A stretch of 39,327 nt of DNA, taken from positions 1-39,327 of the forward strand of contig JAUIEF010000025.1 in the NCBI GenBank assembly GCA_030428785.1, in the 5' to 3' direction. Below, in pieces: positions 24,559 to 32,704 of this stretch. This DNA is from a bacterium (GTDB taxonomy: Bacteria > Planctomycetota > B15-G4). Position numbers and translations under genes: made by a program. Below the pieces are notes generated by a model, which ran no database searches, was not told the origin of the DNA, and saw only the letters and a program-made list of their open reading frames with translations. Numbering within the stretch: the stretch's first letter is position 1; each line of letters begins with the position of its first letter.

Positions 24559-25430
24559 GCCTCGAACTCCTCGATGAGGGCCGTGGCGCGGCGGCGCACG
24601 GCGGCGTCGCTGGAGCGCTCGGCGTAGCGCAGGAGGTCGGTGACGGGCTCCACCCCGACGCGCCGCGCGAGGTCGGCGACGCTGTCGAGCAGCGCGAGGA
24701 GCACGGCGCCGTCCGTCTCGCGCGTGATCGTCGCGATCATGCGCTGGAGCGCGACGCCCGACGGCAGGTGGCGCACCGCGCGCAGCGCCTCCTCGCGCAC
24801 GAAGGGCGCGTCGTCGTCGCCGGCCTGGAGCGTCACGAGCACGAGCGCGTGCCGACAGGCGCCGGGGGCCTGCGCCGCGAACGCGGTCTGGACGGGGCTC
24901 TGCCGACGCAGGTACCCGCGCACCGTCGTGACGGCGGCGAGCTCGATCGCGTAACGCATCTGCTCGGGCGCGAACCGGTACCCGCCGATGCGCGTCGCGA
25001 GCGCGACGATCTCCTCGCCCTGCCGCAGGTCGGGGGCGGCGTCCAGTGTCTCGAAGCGCTCCATCCACCCGTTGAACTCGACGGCGGGCTCTTCGTTGGG
25101 TGTCATGGGCGCCACGGGGATCGGCGCCGCGAGCCGCCAGGCCGAGCGCAGCGCCTCGCTGCGGATCCACGCCGACTCGCTCTCGAGCGCCTGGCGCGTG
25201 AGCAGCGGCAGGCTCACGAGCGCCTCGGGGCTCGCCGGCTCGAGCTCGCCGAGGGCGCGGACGTGCTCCGTCATCTCCTCGAGCGAGTCCTCGGGCAGGT
25301 CCGTGATCCACGCGCCGTCGATGGTCTCGATGGCCTGCCGGTGCTCCGCGGGGCTCGTGCAGGCCGTCGCGAGGCACGCCGCCGCGAGGCCCAGCGCGAG
25401 AGAGCGGCGACGCGGCGGACGGAGGGGCAT
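24555..25430 (-). CDS. Lipoprotein with HEAT-like helical repeats
   Basis: From the ATG at 25430 the 291-residue protein begins with basic residues and a hydrophobic stretch ending in the lipobox LATAC (Cys at about residue 22), so it should be lipid-anchored. The mature part is alpha-helical with HEAT-like units. Examples are SEALRSAWRLAAP, REEALRAVRHLP with LQRMIATI, LLALLDSVADLARRVG, and a final unit containing AAVRRRATALIEEFEA. HEAT repeats bind partner proteins; no enzyme motif is present. It leads an operon with DUF366 and a flippase-like membrane protein, from a strong promoter at 25513-25540. Confidence 0.8.
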   Translation of the reverse strand: MPLRPPRRRSLALGLAAACLATACTSPAEHRQAIETIDGAWITDLPEDSLEEMTEHVRALGELEPASPEALVSLPLLTRQALESESAWIRSEALRSAWRLAAPIPVAPMTPNEEPAVEFNGWMERFETLDAAPDLRQGEEIVALATRIGGYRFAPEQMRYAIELAAVTTVRGYLRRQSPVQTAFAAQAPGACRHALVLVTLQAGDDDAPFVREEALRAVRHLPSGVALQRMIATITRETDGAVLLALLDSVADLARRVGVEPVTDLLRYAERSSDAAVRRRATALIEEFEA

Positions 25431-25512
25431 GGCGACCCGGGCGGGCGAGGTGACGGACGGGCATCGGTGCGCACCGACGCGGGACCGACGCGTCCGGCAC
25501 GACCCGGGGGGG

Positions 25513-25540
25513 ATTATCGGGGCCTTCCCCGGCCCTTCAA
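25513..25540 (-). promoter_or_regulatory. Strong sigma70-type promoter for the lipoprotein operon
   Basis: TTGAAG (25535-25540) and GATAAT (25513-25518) on the minus strand are exactly 16 bases apart. The boxes match the consensus at four and five positions, the best promoter in the window. Transcription would start near 25505, about 75 bases before the ATG. The spacer holds an inverted repeat (GGCC...GGCC). Confidence 0.62.
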
Positions 25541-25577
25541 GCGGGGTGGACCGGACGAGCCGATCGGCGACGCGCCG

Positions 25578-25596
25578 GCCGGGTCGGGGGCCCGGC
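25578..25596 (-). terminator. Hairpin downstream of tmRNA
   Basis: GCCGGG (25578-25583) and CCCGGC (25591-25596) form a six-pair stem, 17 bases after the mature tmRNA 3' end. It may terminate ssrA or protect its precursor. No U tract follows. Confidence 0.33.
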
Positions 25597-25612
25597 GGCG
25601 CGGGTGCCGGCG

Positions 25613-25969
25613 TGGTGGAGGCGGCGGGAATCGAACCCGCGTCCCAGAGCGCCCTCCACCGAGCCTCTACGTGCGTAGTCGACCTACTGTGGTGTCGCCT
25701 CGCGGGGCTCCGATCGACGGGATCGTCCGCTCGGCCAGTCCGCTGGATCTCACCGGGGCCCCACGGACGGGAGGGCTTCCGGCCAGCCTGCAGGTGTCGT
25801 TCCCGGAGCGGGGCAGGCACCCACCCCGGGAACGGGTTGCCTATCTCTAGGCAGCCAGAGCGTAGCTGTTGTTGCCAGCTAAGGTTTTCCAGGGGTTTTA
25901 CGAGGCCTCCTGGAACCTCGGCACGCCACCCGATGGAGTCGGCCACCCGGTCGAAACCAGATCGCCCCC
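25613..25969 (-). ncRNA. ssrA: tmRNA (transfer-messenger RNA)
   Basis: The 357-base RNA rescues stalled ribosomes with SmpB. Its ends form the tRNA-like domain: the 5' GGGGGCG pairs with the 3' CGCCTCC (one G-U pair), followed by ACCA. The T arm contains GGGTTCGATTCCC. Near the 5' end is CTGGTTTCGACCGG, the characteristic tmRNA segment. The tag frame starts after CCTTA and reads AGNNSYALAA then TAG. Encoded CCA is at 25613-25615. It lies 60 bases downstream of smpB on the same strand, the standard pairing, with its own candidate -10 box. Confidence 0.97.
25847..25879 (-). other. tmRNA proteolysis-tag reading frame
   Basis: Ten codons from GCT at 25879 encode AGNNSYALAA, ending with TAG at 25847-25849. 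The YALAA end matches the degradation signal recognised by ClpXP in other bacteria, as in the E. coli tag ANDENYALAA. Confidence 0.9.
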
Positions 25970-25988
25970 ACGTGGGACCGGCGGGCGC

Positions 25989-25994
25989 ATGGTA
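25989..25994 (-). promoter_or_regulatory. Extended -10 box for ssrA
   Basis: TGC-TACCAT on the minus strand; the hexamer is at 25989-25994, 19 bases before the mature 5' end at 25969. No clear -35 box is visible, which extended -10 promoters tolerate. Confidence 0.35.
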
Positions 25995-26029
25995 GCAGGC
26001 GCCCGGGACGCGCGCACGACGCGCCGACC

Positions 26030-26503
26030 TCAGCGACGGCGTCGCAGCGCGCGGTCGATGTCGCGCTGGGCCTCGCGGCTCTTGAGCTTCTCGCGCTTGT
26101 CGGCCTTGCGGCGACCGCGGCAGACGCCGAGCTCGACCTTGGCCCACGGGCCCTGGAAGTAGATCTCGAGCGGCACGAGGGTGAGCCCCTTCTCGCGCAG
26201 CGTCGCGGTGAGCTTGCGGATCTCCGACGCGTGGAGGAGCAGCCCGCGGTTGCGGCGCGTGTCGCCGTCGGTGCGCGCGGTGTCGTGGCTGTAGGGCGAG
26301 ATCTCGAGGCTGTGGAGGACCGGCCGCCCGTCCCGGAGGCTCACGTAGGCGTCCACGAGGTTGCCCTTGCCCTCGCGCAGCGCCTTGACCTCGCTCCCCC
26401 GGAGGACGAGGCCGGCCTCGAGCGTCTGGAGGACGTCGTAGTCGTGCCGGGCGCGGCGGTGCACGCACACGGTCCGCCGGGCTGGTGCGCCTCTGCGTGC
26501 CAT
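26030..26503 (-). CDS. smpB: SsrA-binding protein
   Basis: SmpB binds tmRNA and brings it to stalled ribosomes. The 157-residue protein has the typical DYDVLQTLEAGLVLRGSEVKALREG core, then LHSLEISPYSH and RKLLTR-like SEIRKLTATLREKG, and VPLEIYFQGPWAKVELGVCRGRRKADKREKLKSRE. The C-terminal basic tail (DIDRALRRRR) is as expected. The ATG at 26503 is preferred because a GGAG lies ten bases before it; the ATG three codons upstream is only two bases from that site. Confidence 0.95.
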   Translation of the reverse strand: MARRGAPARRTVCVHRRARHDYDVLQTLEAGLVLRGSEVKALREGKGNLVDAYVSLRDGRPVLHSLEISPYSHDTARTDGDTRRNRGLLLHASEIRKLTATLREKGLTLVPLEIYFQGPWAKVELGVCRGRRKADKREKLKSREAQRDIDRALRRRR

Positions 26504-26558
26504 GGCGTGCATTCTCCGGTCGCCGCGTCGGCGGGCAAGGGAGGGCGCGTGCGGGCGC

Positions 26559-26586
26559 TTGCACGGAGGCGCGCCGCGTGGACAAT
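26559..26586 (+). promoter_or_regulatory. Promoter for tRNA-Leu(CAG)
   Basis: TTGCAC (26559-26564) and GACAAT (26581-26586) are 16 bases apart, directly upstream of the tRNA; predicted start near 26593, 12 bases before the mature 5' end. Confidence 0.5.
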
Positions 26587-26604
26587 CCGCCGTCCCCTCT
26601 TCGT

Positions 26605-26692
26605 GCCGAAGTGGCGGAATTGGTAGACGCGCTAGATTCAGGGTCTAGTTGGGGTTGACCCAGTGGGGGTTCGAGTCCCCCCTTCGGCACCA
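26605..26692 (+). tRNA. tRNA-Leu, anticodon CAG
   Basis: The acceptor GCCGAAG pairs perfectly with CTTCGGC. The anticodon stem CTAGA/TCTAG holds the loop TTCAGGG with anticodon CAG. The long variable arm, a perfect T arm (GGGGG-TTCGAGT-CCCCC) and an encoded CCA complete an 88-base leucine tRNA. It reads CTG, a main leucine codon here, which fits its own promoter. Confidence 0.96.
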
Positions 26693-26696
26693 CCGC

Positions 26697-26716
26697 CGCG
26701 ACGCTCAGCCGTCGCG
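26697..26716. terminator. Seven-pair hairpin between tRNA-Leu and the convergent gene
   Basis: CGCGACG (26697-26703) and CGTCGCG (26710-26716) form a perfect stem with loop CTCAGC, just after the tRNA. It overlaps the last codons and stop of the convergent glycosyltransferase gene (TGA read from 26705-26707). It may stop transcription from both sides; no T tract follows. Confidence 0.38.
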
Positions 26717-28426
26717 AGGTGACGGCGCCCCGCCGCCCGGCGGCGCGGCGCCCCCCCGCGTCGGGTGCTCCCCGCGCGCCCGCTGCTCGAGGATCGCCTC
26801 GAGCCGCGCGAGACGCTCCGCCGTCTCCGGGTGCGCGTCGCCCACGTCGAGCTCCTGCTTGAAGAGCACGGCCGCCTCGAAGACGCGTCCCTCGCCCTCG
26901 TGCCAGGCGGCGACGTTGTGCAGCACGAGCGGCACGTCGGGCCAGCGCGCGAGGAGCCAGCGCGCGTCGCCCGCGGCCTCGTCCGAGAGCCCGAGCTGCG
27001 CCCGCGCGATGAAGCGGTTCACGCCCGCGCGCACGTGGCCCTCGTCGAGGGCGAGCGCGCGGTCGAAGGCCTCGACCGCCTCGCGCAGGTCGTCCGTCGG
27101 CGTCCGGTCGCCGTCCGTCGCGGGGGTGCGCGCGCTCTCGAGCAGCGCCGTGCCGAGGTGCGACCAGAGGTCGGCCGAGCCGGGCGCCACCGTGAGCGCC
27201 GCGCGGGCGAAGGCGACGTCCGACGACCACGCGTACGCACGCGCCGCGGTGACCGGGGAGAGCGCCGCGACGAGCACCGCGAGGAGCACGGGCGTCCGCG
27301 CGCCCGACGTGCCGACGACCCGCGCGAGCAGCGTCGCGAGCGCGAGCGCCGGCGCCGCGGCGGCGGCGTAGAGGTAGCGCTCGTAGAGCGGGCCGGCGAC
27401 GTCGGGGAAGCCGATCGGGAACCGCGCCCAGGGCGCGACGAGGAGCAGCGCGCCGACGAGCAGCGCGGCGACGTAGGCCGTCGCCGGCCGGCCGTGCCGC
27501 AGCAGCCAGCCCGTGACGGCGAGCGCCCCCACGAGCACGACGAGCCCCGCGGCGACGCCCGGGCTCGCGAGGCCCGTCGCCTCGGCGACCGGGTGCAGCG
27601 GCGTCGGCGTCCCCGGCCACACGAGCAGCCGGAGGTGGTCGGGCAGGATCGAGAGCCAGGTCGCCCAGCGCGCGGATCCGTCGGCCGGGCCGGTGTACGC
27701 GCCCTCGGGGATCGCGTGCTCGAAGCCGAAGACGGCGCCGCGGAGGGCGACCGTCGCGAGCAGGGCGAGGCCGGGCACGGCGAGCGCGCGCGGCCACGAG
27801 AAGCCGAGCGCCCGCCCGGCGACCGGCGCGAGCGCGAGGAGCAGCACCGCGGCCTCCTTCGAGAGCGGCGCCGCGACGAGCAGGAGCGCCGCCCCCGCCG
27901 CGGCCGCGCCGCGACCCCGCGCGCGGAGCCAGAGCGTCGTGCCGCCCCACGCGAGCGCGCAGGCGACGCTGTCGACCCGGCCGGACGTCCACGCGACGCA
28001 CTCCACGTGCACGGGGTGCAGGCCGAACACGCCCGCCGCGAGCACCGCCGTGCCCGGCGCGACGCCGAGCGCGAGGAGCAGCCGCCACAGCGCGAGCGTC
28101 GCCGCGAGGTGGCACAGCACCGTGACGACGTGCCCCAGCCAGAGGAACCCCTGCATCGAGCCCCCCGCCAGGCGCGCTTCGAGCCGGAAGCTCGCGAGGG
28201 CGAGCGGGCGCCAGAAGCCCGTGTGGTCGTGGAGTTGCGCGGGCGTGCCGAAGAAGTCGGCGCGGAGGAGGTCGCCCAGCTCGGTGTCGGGCGACGTCGC
28301 GAGGCTGCCCGGGCCGCGCACGACGTGGTCGTCGTGCACGTGGTCGTAGAGGCGCGTCCCCGCGTACGGGAGGAGCGCCGAGGCGAGGAGCAGCCAGACC
28401 GCCCACCGGCGCGCCGCGGACGTCAT
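26705..28426 (-). CDS. TMTC-like polytopic glycosyltransferase (GT-C) with C-terminal TPRs
   Basis: The 573-residue protein has about ten hydrophobic segments in its first 400 residues, then a soluble TPR-like tail. The N-terminal luminal loop has YDHVHDDHVV, the acidic metal/substrate motif of GT-C enzymes. HPVHVECVAWTSGRVDSVAC near 130-150 matches the TMTC/ArnT-like signature (HP-H-E-VAW-SGR-D). LSKEAAVLLLALAP is a second family-like motif. The tail contains DDLREAVEAFDRALALDEGH and further helix pairs. Eukaryotic TMTCs are O-mannosyltransferases; bacterial members presumably glycosylate exported proteins or lipids. The gene is divergent from the exported protein at 28476, with only 49 bases between starts. 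Acceptor and sugar are unknown. Confidence 0.8.
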   Translation of the reverse strand: MTSAARRWAVWLLLASALLPYAGTRLYDHVHDDHVVRGPGSLATSPDTELGDLLRADFFGTPAQLHDHTGFWRPLALASFRLEARLAGGSMQGFLWLGHVVTVLCHLAATLALWRLLLALGVAPGTAVLAAGVFGLHPVHVECVAWTSGRVDSVACALAWGGTTLWLRARGRGAAAAGAALLLVAAPLSKEAAVLLLALAPVAGRALGFSWPRALAVPGLALLATVALRGAVFGFEHAIPEGAYTGPADGSARWATWLSILPDHLRLLVWPGTPTPLHPVAEATGLASPGVAAGLVVLVGALAVTGWLLRHGRPATAYVAALLVGALLLVAPWARFPIGFPDVAGPLYERYLYAAAAAPALALATLLARVVGTSGARTPVLLAVLVAALSPVTAARAYAWSSDVAFARAALTVAPGSADLWSHLGTALLESARTPATDGDRTPTDDLREAVEAFDRALALDEGHVRAGVNRFIARAQLGLSDEAAGDARWLLARWPDVPLVLHNVAAWHEGEGRVFEAAVLFKQELDVGDAHPETAERLARLEAILEQRARGEHPTRGGAAPPGGGAPSPRDG

Positions 28427-28475
28427 GGGGGCGTCGTTGCCCAACGCCTCCTCCGGTCCTACCGTGTCGGGAACG

Positions 28476-29657
28476 ATGAACGACCTCCTCGCAGGACTCC
28501 TCGCTCTCGCGGCGCTCGGGCTGCCCTCGGCGACCCACTGTAGCGCCGCTCCCACGGCGGACCCAGCGGCGGACGACGTGCCGACGGTCGCGTCTCCGAC
28601 GGACGCCGAGCCCGCTCCCGCGGATGACGTCGTCGACGAGCCGCCGGCCGTCGCCGAGCCCGCCGACGAGGTCGCGACGCCGGACGCGGGCGTCGCCGCC
28701 GACCCGGCGCCGGCCGCCGTCGCCGCCGAGCCCGCCCGGGACGAGGGCGCGTCCGACGACCCCTCTCCCGCGCCGGACCCGGACGACGCGCTCCCCGCGG
28801 ACGTCGCGGCGGTCCTCGAGCGGGCCGCCCGCTTCCAGCGCGGCGAGACGCCGCTCGGCCCCCCCACCGGCCTGCACGGCCGCTTCTCCGTCCACGTCGT
28901 CGACCGGCGCGACAACTCGCAGATCGACGCGCGCGTCGAGCGCACCTACACGCGCGACCCGGAGCGCATGGTCACGACGCGGCAGGACAACCTCGTCGAC
29001 AGCGACTCCACCGTCGGCTTCGACGGCGACCGCACGTGGTTCCGGGACAACGCGACCGGCCAGGTCATCGTCTACAGCGACGACCCGCTCACCTTCGAGG
29101 TCGACCTCGAGCAGCTCGAGGAGCAGCTGCGGCTCATGCCCGTGCTGCTCGACGCGTTCGTGCTCGACGCGCTCGTGCCGCGGCTGCGCGGCGCGCGGCT
29201 CGAGGGCGGCCCGGTCGCGCTGCCGCTCCCGCCCCACGGCGACGAGACGCGCACCGTGCAGTGGGTCGTCGGGCGCATGGACGACGAGCTCTTCCCGCCC
29301 GAGCCCGGGCCGCCGCCCATGCCGGGCGAGACGCGCGCGCCCGACGAGGTCCAGGTGGGCCTCGCCGTGGCGACCGACGTCGACGCCGACGAGGACGGCG
29401 CGCGCCTCAACGGCGCGCTCCTGGCGTTCCGCGTGCGCACGCTCGGCCGCAGCGACGCGCGCGAGATCCTCCTGCGCTTCGACCACCTCTACCCGACGCA
29501 GACGGGGCTCGTCGTGCCCGCGTTCACGCAGGTCCACGAGGACGGCGACTCGCTCCCGTCCATCACCCTGAGCATCATCCCGGACACGGAGGTCGGCGGT
29601 CTGTTCCTCGACCTCGACCCGGAGGTCGACCCGTCGATCTTCGCCGTGCCGCGCTGA
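28476..29657 (+). CDS. Exported protein of unknown function with Ala/Asp/Pro-rich N-terminal region
   Basis: The ATG at 28476 gives 393 residues with a signal peptide (MNDLLAGLLALAALGLPSAT). A disordered Ala/Asp/Glu/Pro-rich stretch of about 100 residues follows, then a folded domain at about 110-393. Segments such as GRFSVHVVDRRDNSQIDARV and DNLVDSDSTVGFDGDRTWFR suggest an outer-membrane-lipoprotein-like (LolA/LolB-type) beta fold, but this is weak. An earlier ATG at 28425 would overlap the divergent gene and lacks a signal peptide. TACCGT at 28460-28465 is a possible -10 box, leaving only a few bases of leader. Its stop is 15 bases from the convergent mutL stop. Confidence 0.72.
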   Translation: MNDLLAGLLALAALGLPSATHCSAAPTADPAADDVPTVASPTDAEPAPADDVVDEPPAVAEPADEVATPDAGVAADPAPAAVAAEPARDEGASDDPSPAPDPDDALPADVAAVLERAARFQRGETPLGPPTGLHGRFSVHVVDRRDNSQIDARVERTYTRDPERMVTTRQDNLVDSDSTVGFDGDRTWFRDNATGQVIVYSDDPLTFEVDLEQLEEQLRLMPVLLDAFVLDALVPRLRGARLEGGPVALPLPPHGDETRTVQWVVGRMDDELFPPEPGPPPMPGETRAPDEVQVGLAVATDVDADEDGARLNGALLAFRVRTLGRSDAREILLRFDHLYPTQTGLVVPAFTQVHEDGDSLPSITLSIIPDTEVGGLFLDLDPEVDPSIFAVPR

Positions 29658-29672
29658 CGCGGCGCGCGCGCG

Positions 29673-31562
29673 TCAGAACCCGGAGCGCTTGAAGAGGCGC
29701 TCGAGCTCCGTCCGTCCGATGAGCAGGCGCGTCGGACGGCCGTGCGGGCAGGTCGAGTCGTGCTCGAGCTCCGCGCCCTGCTCGAGCAGCGCGGCGATCT
29801 CGCCCTCCTCGAGCGGGTCGCCGGCCTTGATCGCGGCGTGGCACGCCATGGTGAAGAGCCGGCGGTCGAGCCCGTGCGGCACGCCGCCGTGCACGTCGGG
29901 CGGCGCGACGAGCGCCTCGACGAGGTCCTCGACGCGCTCGTGGCGGAGGACCGCCGGCACGGAGCGCACGACGAGCGTGTCCTGCCCGAAGTCCTCGACC
30001 TCGAGGCCCATGGCGAGCAGCTCGTCCGCGCGCTCGAGCGCCTCGGCGTGCAGCTCGGGCGTGAGGTGCACCGGGTGCGGGACGAGCAGGCCCTGGCGCT
30101 CGATGCGGCCGTTCGCGACATCGTCCTGGAGGCGCGCGTAGAGGATGCGCTCGTGGAGCGCGTGCTGGTCGACGAGCACGAGGCCCTCGGGCGAGTCGTG
30201 CACGAGGTAGGTGTCGAGCACCTGGAGGAAGCGCGCCGCGGCGCGGACCGGGCCGAGGAGCGGGCGGCCGTCGGTGGTCGAGGGCGCGGGCGCGTTGGCG
30301 CCGGACGGCGCGAGGGGCGCGCCGGTCGGCGGGACGCCGCCCGACGGCGCGGCCGGCAGCGCGTCGGCGGCGTCGGCCCCGGCGGACCCGGCGGCGAACG
30401 GGAGGGGCGGATCCCCCGGACGGCCCGTGCCCTGCGTCGGGGCCGCCGCTCCGGCGCCCGGAGATCCGTGGCCCGCGGGCGTCCCGGCGACGGCGCCGCC
30501 GGCCGTCGGAGCGCCGGGCGACGACCCGCCGTGCCCGCCGCGCGGCGCGACGTGCTCGGCGCGGATGCGCGGCGCGAGGTCGGAGCGCAGGAGCGCGTCG
30601 CGACACGCCCGACGCACGAGCCGGAACACCGCGTCGCGGTCGCGGAAGCGCACCTCGGCCTTCGTCGGGTGGACGTTCACGTCGAGCCGTTCGGGGTCGA
30701 TCGTGAGCACGAGGACCCACGAGGCGTGCAGGTTCGGCGGGACGAAGTCGCGGCACGCGACGCGCACCGCGGAGAGCACGCCGCGGTCCTTCACGAGGCG
30801 CCCGTTCACGAAGAGCTGCTGCGTGCGCGCGCGGGGGCGCGCCGCGGCCGGCAGGGTGAGCAGCCCCTCGACCGCCAGCGCCGGCTCGCTGCCCGACACG
30901 GGCACCATGGACTCGACGAAGTCCTTGCCGTAGACCGCGGCGACGCGCCGCCCGAGGTCCTCCGAGCCGTCGGCGGAGAACTTCTTCGTGCCGTCGACCG
31001 TGAGCGAGAAGCGGACGCCCGGGTTCACGAGCGAGAGCGCCGTCACGACCTCGCGGCACTTCGCCGTCTCGGTGCGCGTCGCGCCGAGGAAGTTGCGGCG
31101 CGCGGGCGTGTTGTGGAACAGGTCGCGGACCTCGACGACCGTGCCGCGCGGCGCGGGCACCGCCTCGACCTCGCCGAGCTCGCCCGCCGTGCAGTCGAGC
31201 CGGTAGCCGCCGCCGTCGCCGTCCGTGGCGGAGACGATGCGCGCGCGCGACACCGCCGCGATGGAGCTGAGCGCCTCGCCGCGGAAGCCGAAGCTCACGA
31301 CGTGGAAGAGGTCGTCGACGTCGACGAGCTTGGACGTCGCGTGCGACGCGAAGGCCTCGGGGAGGTCGTCCCGCGCGATGCCCACGCCGTCGTCCGCGAC
31401 GCGCAGCAGCCGCAGGCCGCCCTCCTCGACGGCGACGTCGACGGAGGTCGCGCGCGCGTCGAGCGCGTTCTCCACGAGCTCCTTCACGACGGCCGCCGGA
31501 CGCTCGACGACCTCGCCGGCCGCGATGCGGTCGACGACGTCCTTGGGGAGGCGGCGGATCAC
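29673..31562 (-). CDS. mutL: DNA mismatch repair protein MutL
   Basis: MutL links MutS mismatch recognition to strand removal. The 629-residue protein has the GHKL ATPase: GEVVERPAAVVKELVENALD with Glu31, DDGVGI at 58-62, HATSKL, and FGFRGEALSS at 91-100. A Gly/Ala/Pro-rich linker (about 330-430) separates the C-terminal domain. The endonuclease-type motifs are DQHALHERILYA at 465-476, ACHAAIKAG at 573-581 and CPHGRP at 605-610. In the metal motif DQHA-x2-E-x4-E the last Glu is Ala476. The GTG start overlaps holA by four bases. Confidence 0.96.
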   Translation of the reverse strand: MIRRLPKDVVDRIAAGEVVERPAAVVKELVENALDARATSVDVAVEEGGLRLLRVADDGVGIARDDLPEAFASHATSKLVDVDDLFHVVSFGFRGEALSSIAAVSRARIVSATDGDGGGYRLDCTAGELGEVEAVPAPRGTVVEVRDLFHNTPARRNFLGATRTETAKCREVVTALSLVNPGVRFSLTVDGTKKFSADGSEDLGRRVAAVYGKDFVESMVPVSGSEPALAVEGLLTLPAAARPRARTQQLFVNGRLVKDRGVLSAVRVACRDFVPPNLHASWVLVLTIDPERLDVNVHPTKAEVRFRDRDAVFRLVRRACRDALLRSDLAPRIRAEHVAPRGGHGGSSPGAPTAGGAVAGTPAGHGSPGAGAAAPTQGTGRPGDPPLPFAAGSAGADAADALPAAPSGGVPPTGAPLAPSGANAPAPSTTDGRPLLGPVRAAARFLQVLDTYLVHDSPEGLVLVDQHALHERILYARLQDDVANGRIERQGLLVPHPVHLTPELHAEALERADELLAMGLEVEDFGQDTLVVRSVPAVLRHERVEDLVEALVAPPDVHGGVPHGLDRRLFTMACHAAIKAGDPLEEGEIAALLEQGAELEHDSTCPHGRPTRLLIGRTELERLFKRSGF

Positions 31563-32704
31563 GCGGCGGTCCCCCGTGCGCCGTAGGCCCGCGCGAGCCG
31601 CGCGGTGTGTGCGTGGAGCGAGAGGCCGCGTCCGTCGCGCAGCCGCCGCAGGCCGTCGAGGGCCACGCCGAACGCGGCGAGCGCGGCGGCGGCCGACACG
31701 CGGCGCAGGTCGCGCTCGACGAATACGCGCCGTCCGCCGCGGCCGAGCGCCTCGTCGAGCGCGGCCGTGTCCGCCTTCGAGCGCTGCCAGGGCTTGGACG
31801 AGAGCGCCGAGACGAGCCGCGGGCCGAGCCGCTCGTGCGCCTCGACGAGCCGGGCGAGGCCGGCGGAGAGCCCGCGCAGCACCGTCTCGGACACCGCCGG
31901 GCCGGAGACGAGCCGCATGAACGGGTCGTACACGCCCTCGCGGACCATGCGGTCGACGAGCGCCATCGCGGTGCGCACGTCGCCCGCGACGAGCGCATCC
32001 TCGTAGAGCCCCAGCAGCCGCACGCTCGAGAACGGGACGAAGCCGGCGACGTCCTCGCGCGTGGCACGCTTCCGGTCGCCGAGGAGCACGGCGAGCTGCC
32101 GCAGCTTCTGCGCGACGCGTCCGGGCTCGTTGCCGATGCGCCGGGTGAGCTCGTCCGCGACGGGCAGCGCGAGCTCGAGGCCGAGCAGCCGCGCCTCGGC
32201 GACGGTCCACTGGTTGAGGTCGGTCTCGAGGAACGGCCCGCCGTCGTGCCACGGAGGCGGCGAGTCGCGCAGCACGGGCAGGCTCACGAGGCCGTCCTGC
32301 GCCTTGACCGCCTTCGCGAGCTTGCTGCGTCCGTCGAGCGCGTCGACCGTGAGCAGCAGCCGGTTCGCGGGCGGCGCGTCGCCTGTGAGGTGGGCCTCGA
32401 CGAGCTTGACGCCCTTGTTCTTGAGCAGGGCGTCGGCGTGGCGCACGACGATGAGCTGGCCGCCGCCGAAGAGCGAGCGCGTCCCCCACAGGTCGAGCAG
32501 CCGGTGCAGCGCGTCGCGGTCCTTCTCGCCCGGGCGCGCGGCGAACACCTCGACGTCGCCGTCCGCCTGGGCGACCGCCGCCTCGACGAGCCGCTGCTTC
32601 ACGGCGTCCGCGTCGCCCGCGATGACGGTCAGCGGCGGCAACGGCCGGTCGCGCAGTCGGCGGAGCCCCTCGGACCACGCCTCGACGAAGGACTTCTGCT
32701 TCAC
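31559..32704 (-). CDS. holA: DNA polymerase III delta subunit
   Basis: The delta subunit of the clamp loader opens the sliding clamp. The 381-residue protein shows family features: LTVIAGDADAVKQRLVEAAV near 25-44, SLFGGGQLIVVRHADALLK near 76-94, LLLTVDALDGRSKLAKAVK, and the helical segment RIGNEPGRVAQKLRQLAVLLGDRKRATREDVAGFV near 185-220. The family diverges strongly, so this rests on layout and these blocks. The GTG start overlaps ubiA by four bases, and the stop overlaps mutL by four bases. It is one link of a six-gene coupled chain. Confidence 0.85.
   Translation of the reverse strand: MKQKSFVEAWSEGLRRLRDRPLPPLTVIAGDADAVKQRLVEAAVAQADGDVEVFAARPGEKDRDALHRLLDLWGTRSLFGGGQLIVVRHADALLKNKGVKLVEAHLTGDAPPANRLLLTVDALDGRSKLAKAVKAQDGLVSLPVLRDSPPPWHDGGPFLETDLNQWTVAEARLLGLELALPVADELTRRIGNEPGRVAQKLRQLAVLLGDRKRATREDVAGFVPFSSVRLLGLYEDALVAGDVRTAMALVDRMVREGVYDPFMRLVSGPAVSETVLRGLSAGLARLVEAHERLGPRLVSALSSKPWQRSKADTAALDEALGRGGRRVFVERDLRRVSAAAALAAFGVALDGLRRLRDGRGLSLHAHTARLARAYGARGTAA

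Noticed and set aside
24555..29537. A 1,660-codon open frame on the minus strand
   Set aside because: Only its last 291 codons are the lipoprotein; the rest crosses tmRNA, smpB, a tRNA and antisense of other genes, and stays open only because GC-rich DNA has few stops.
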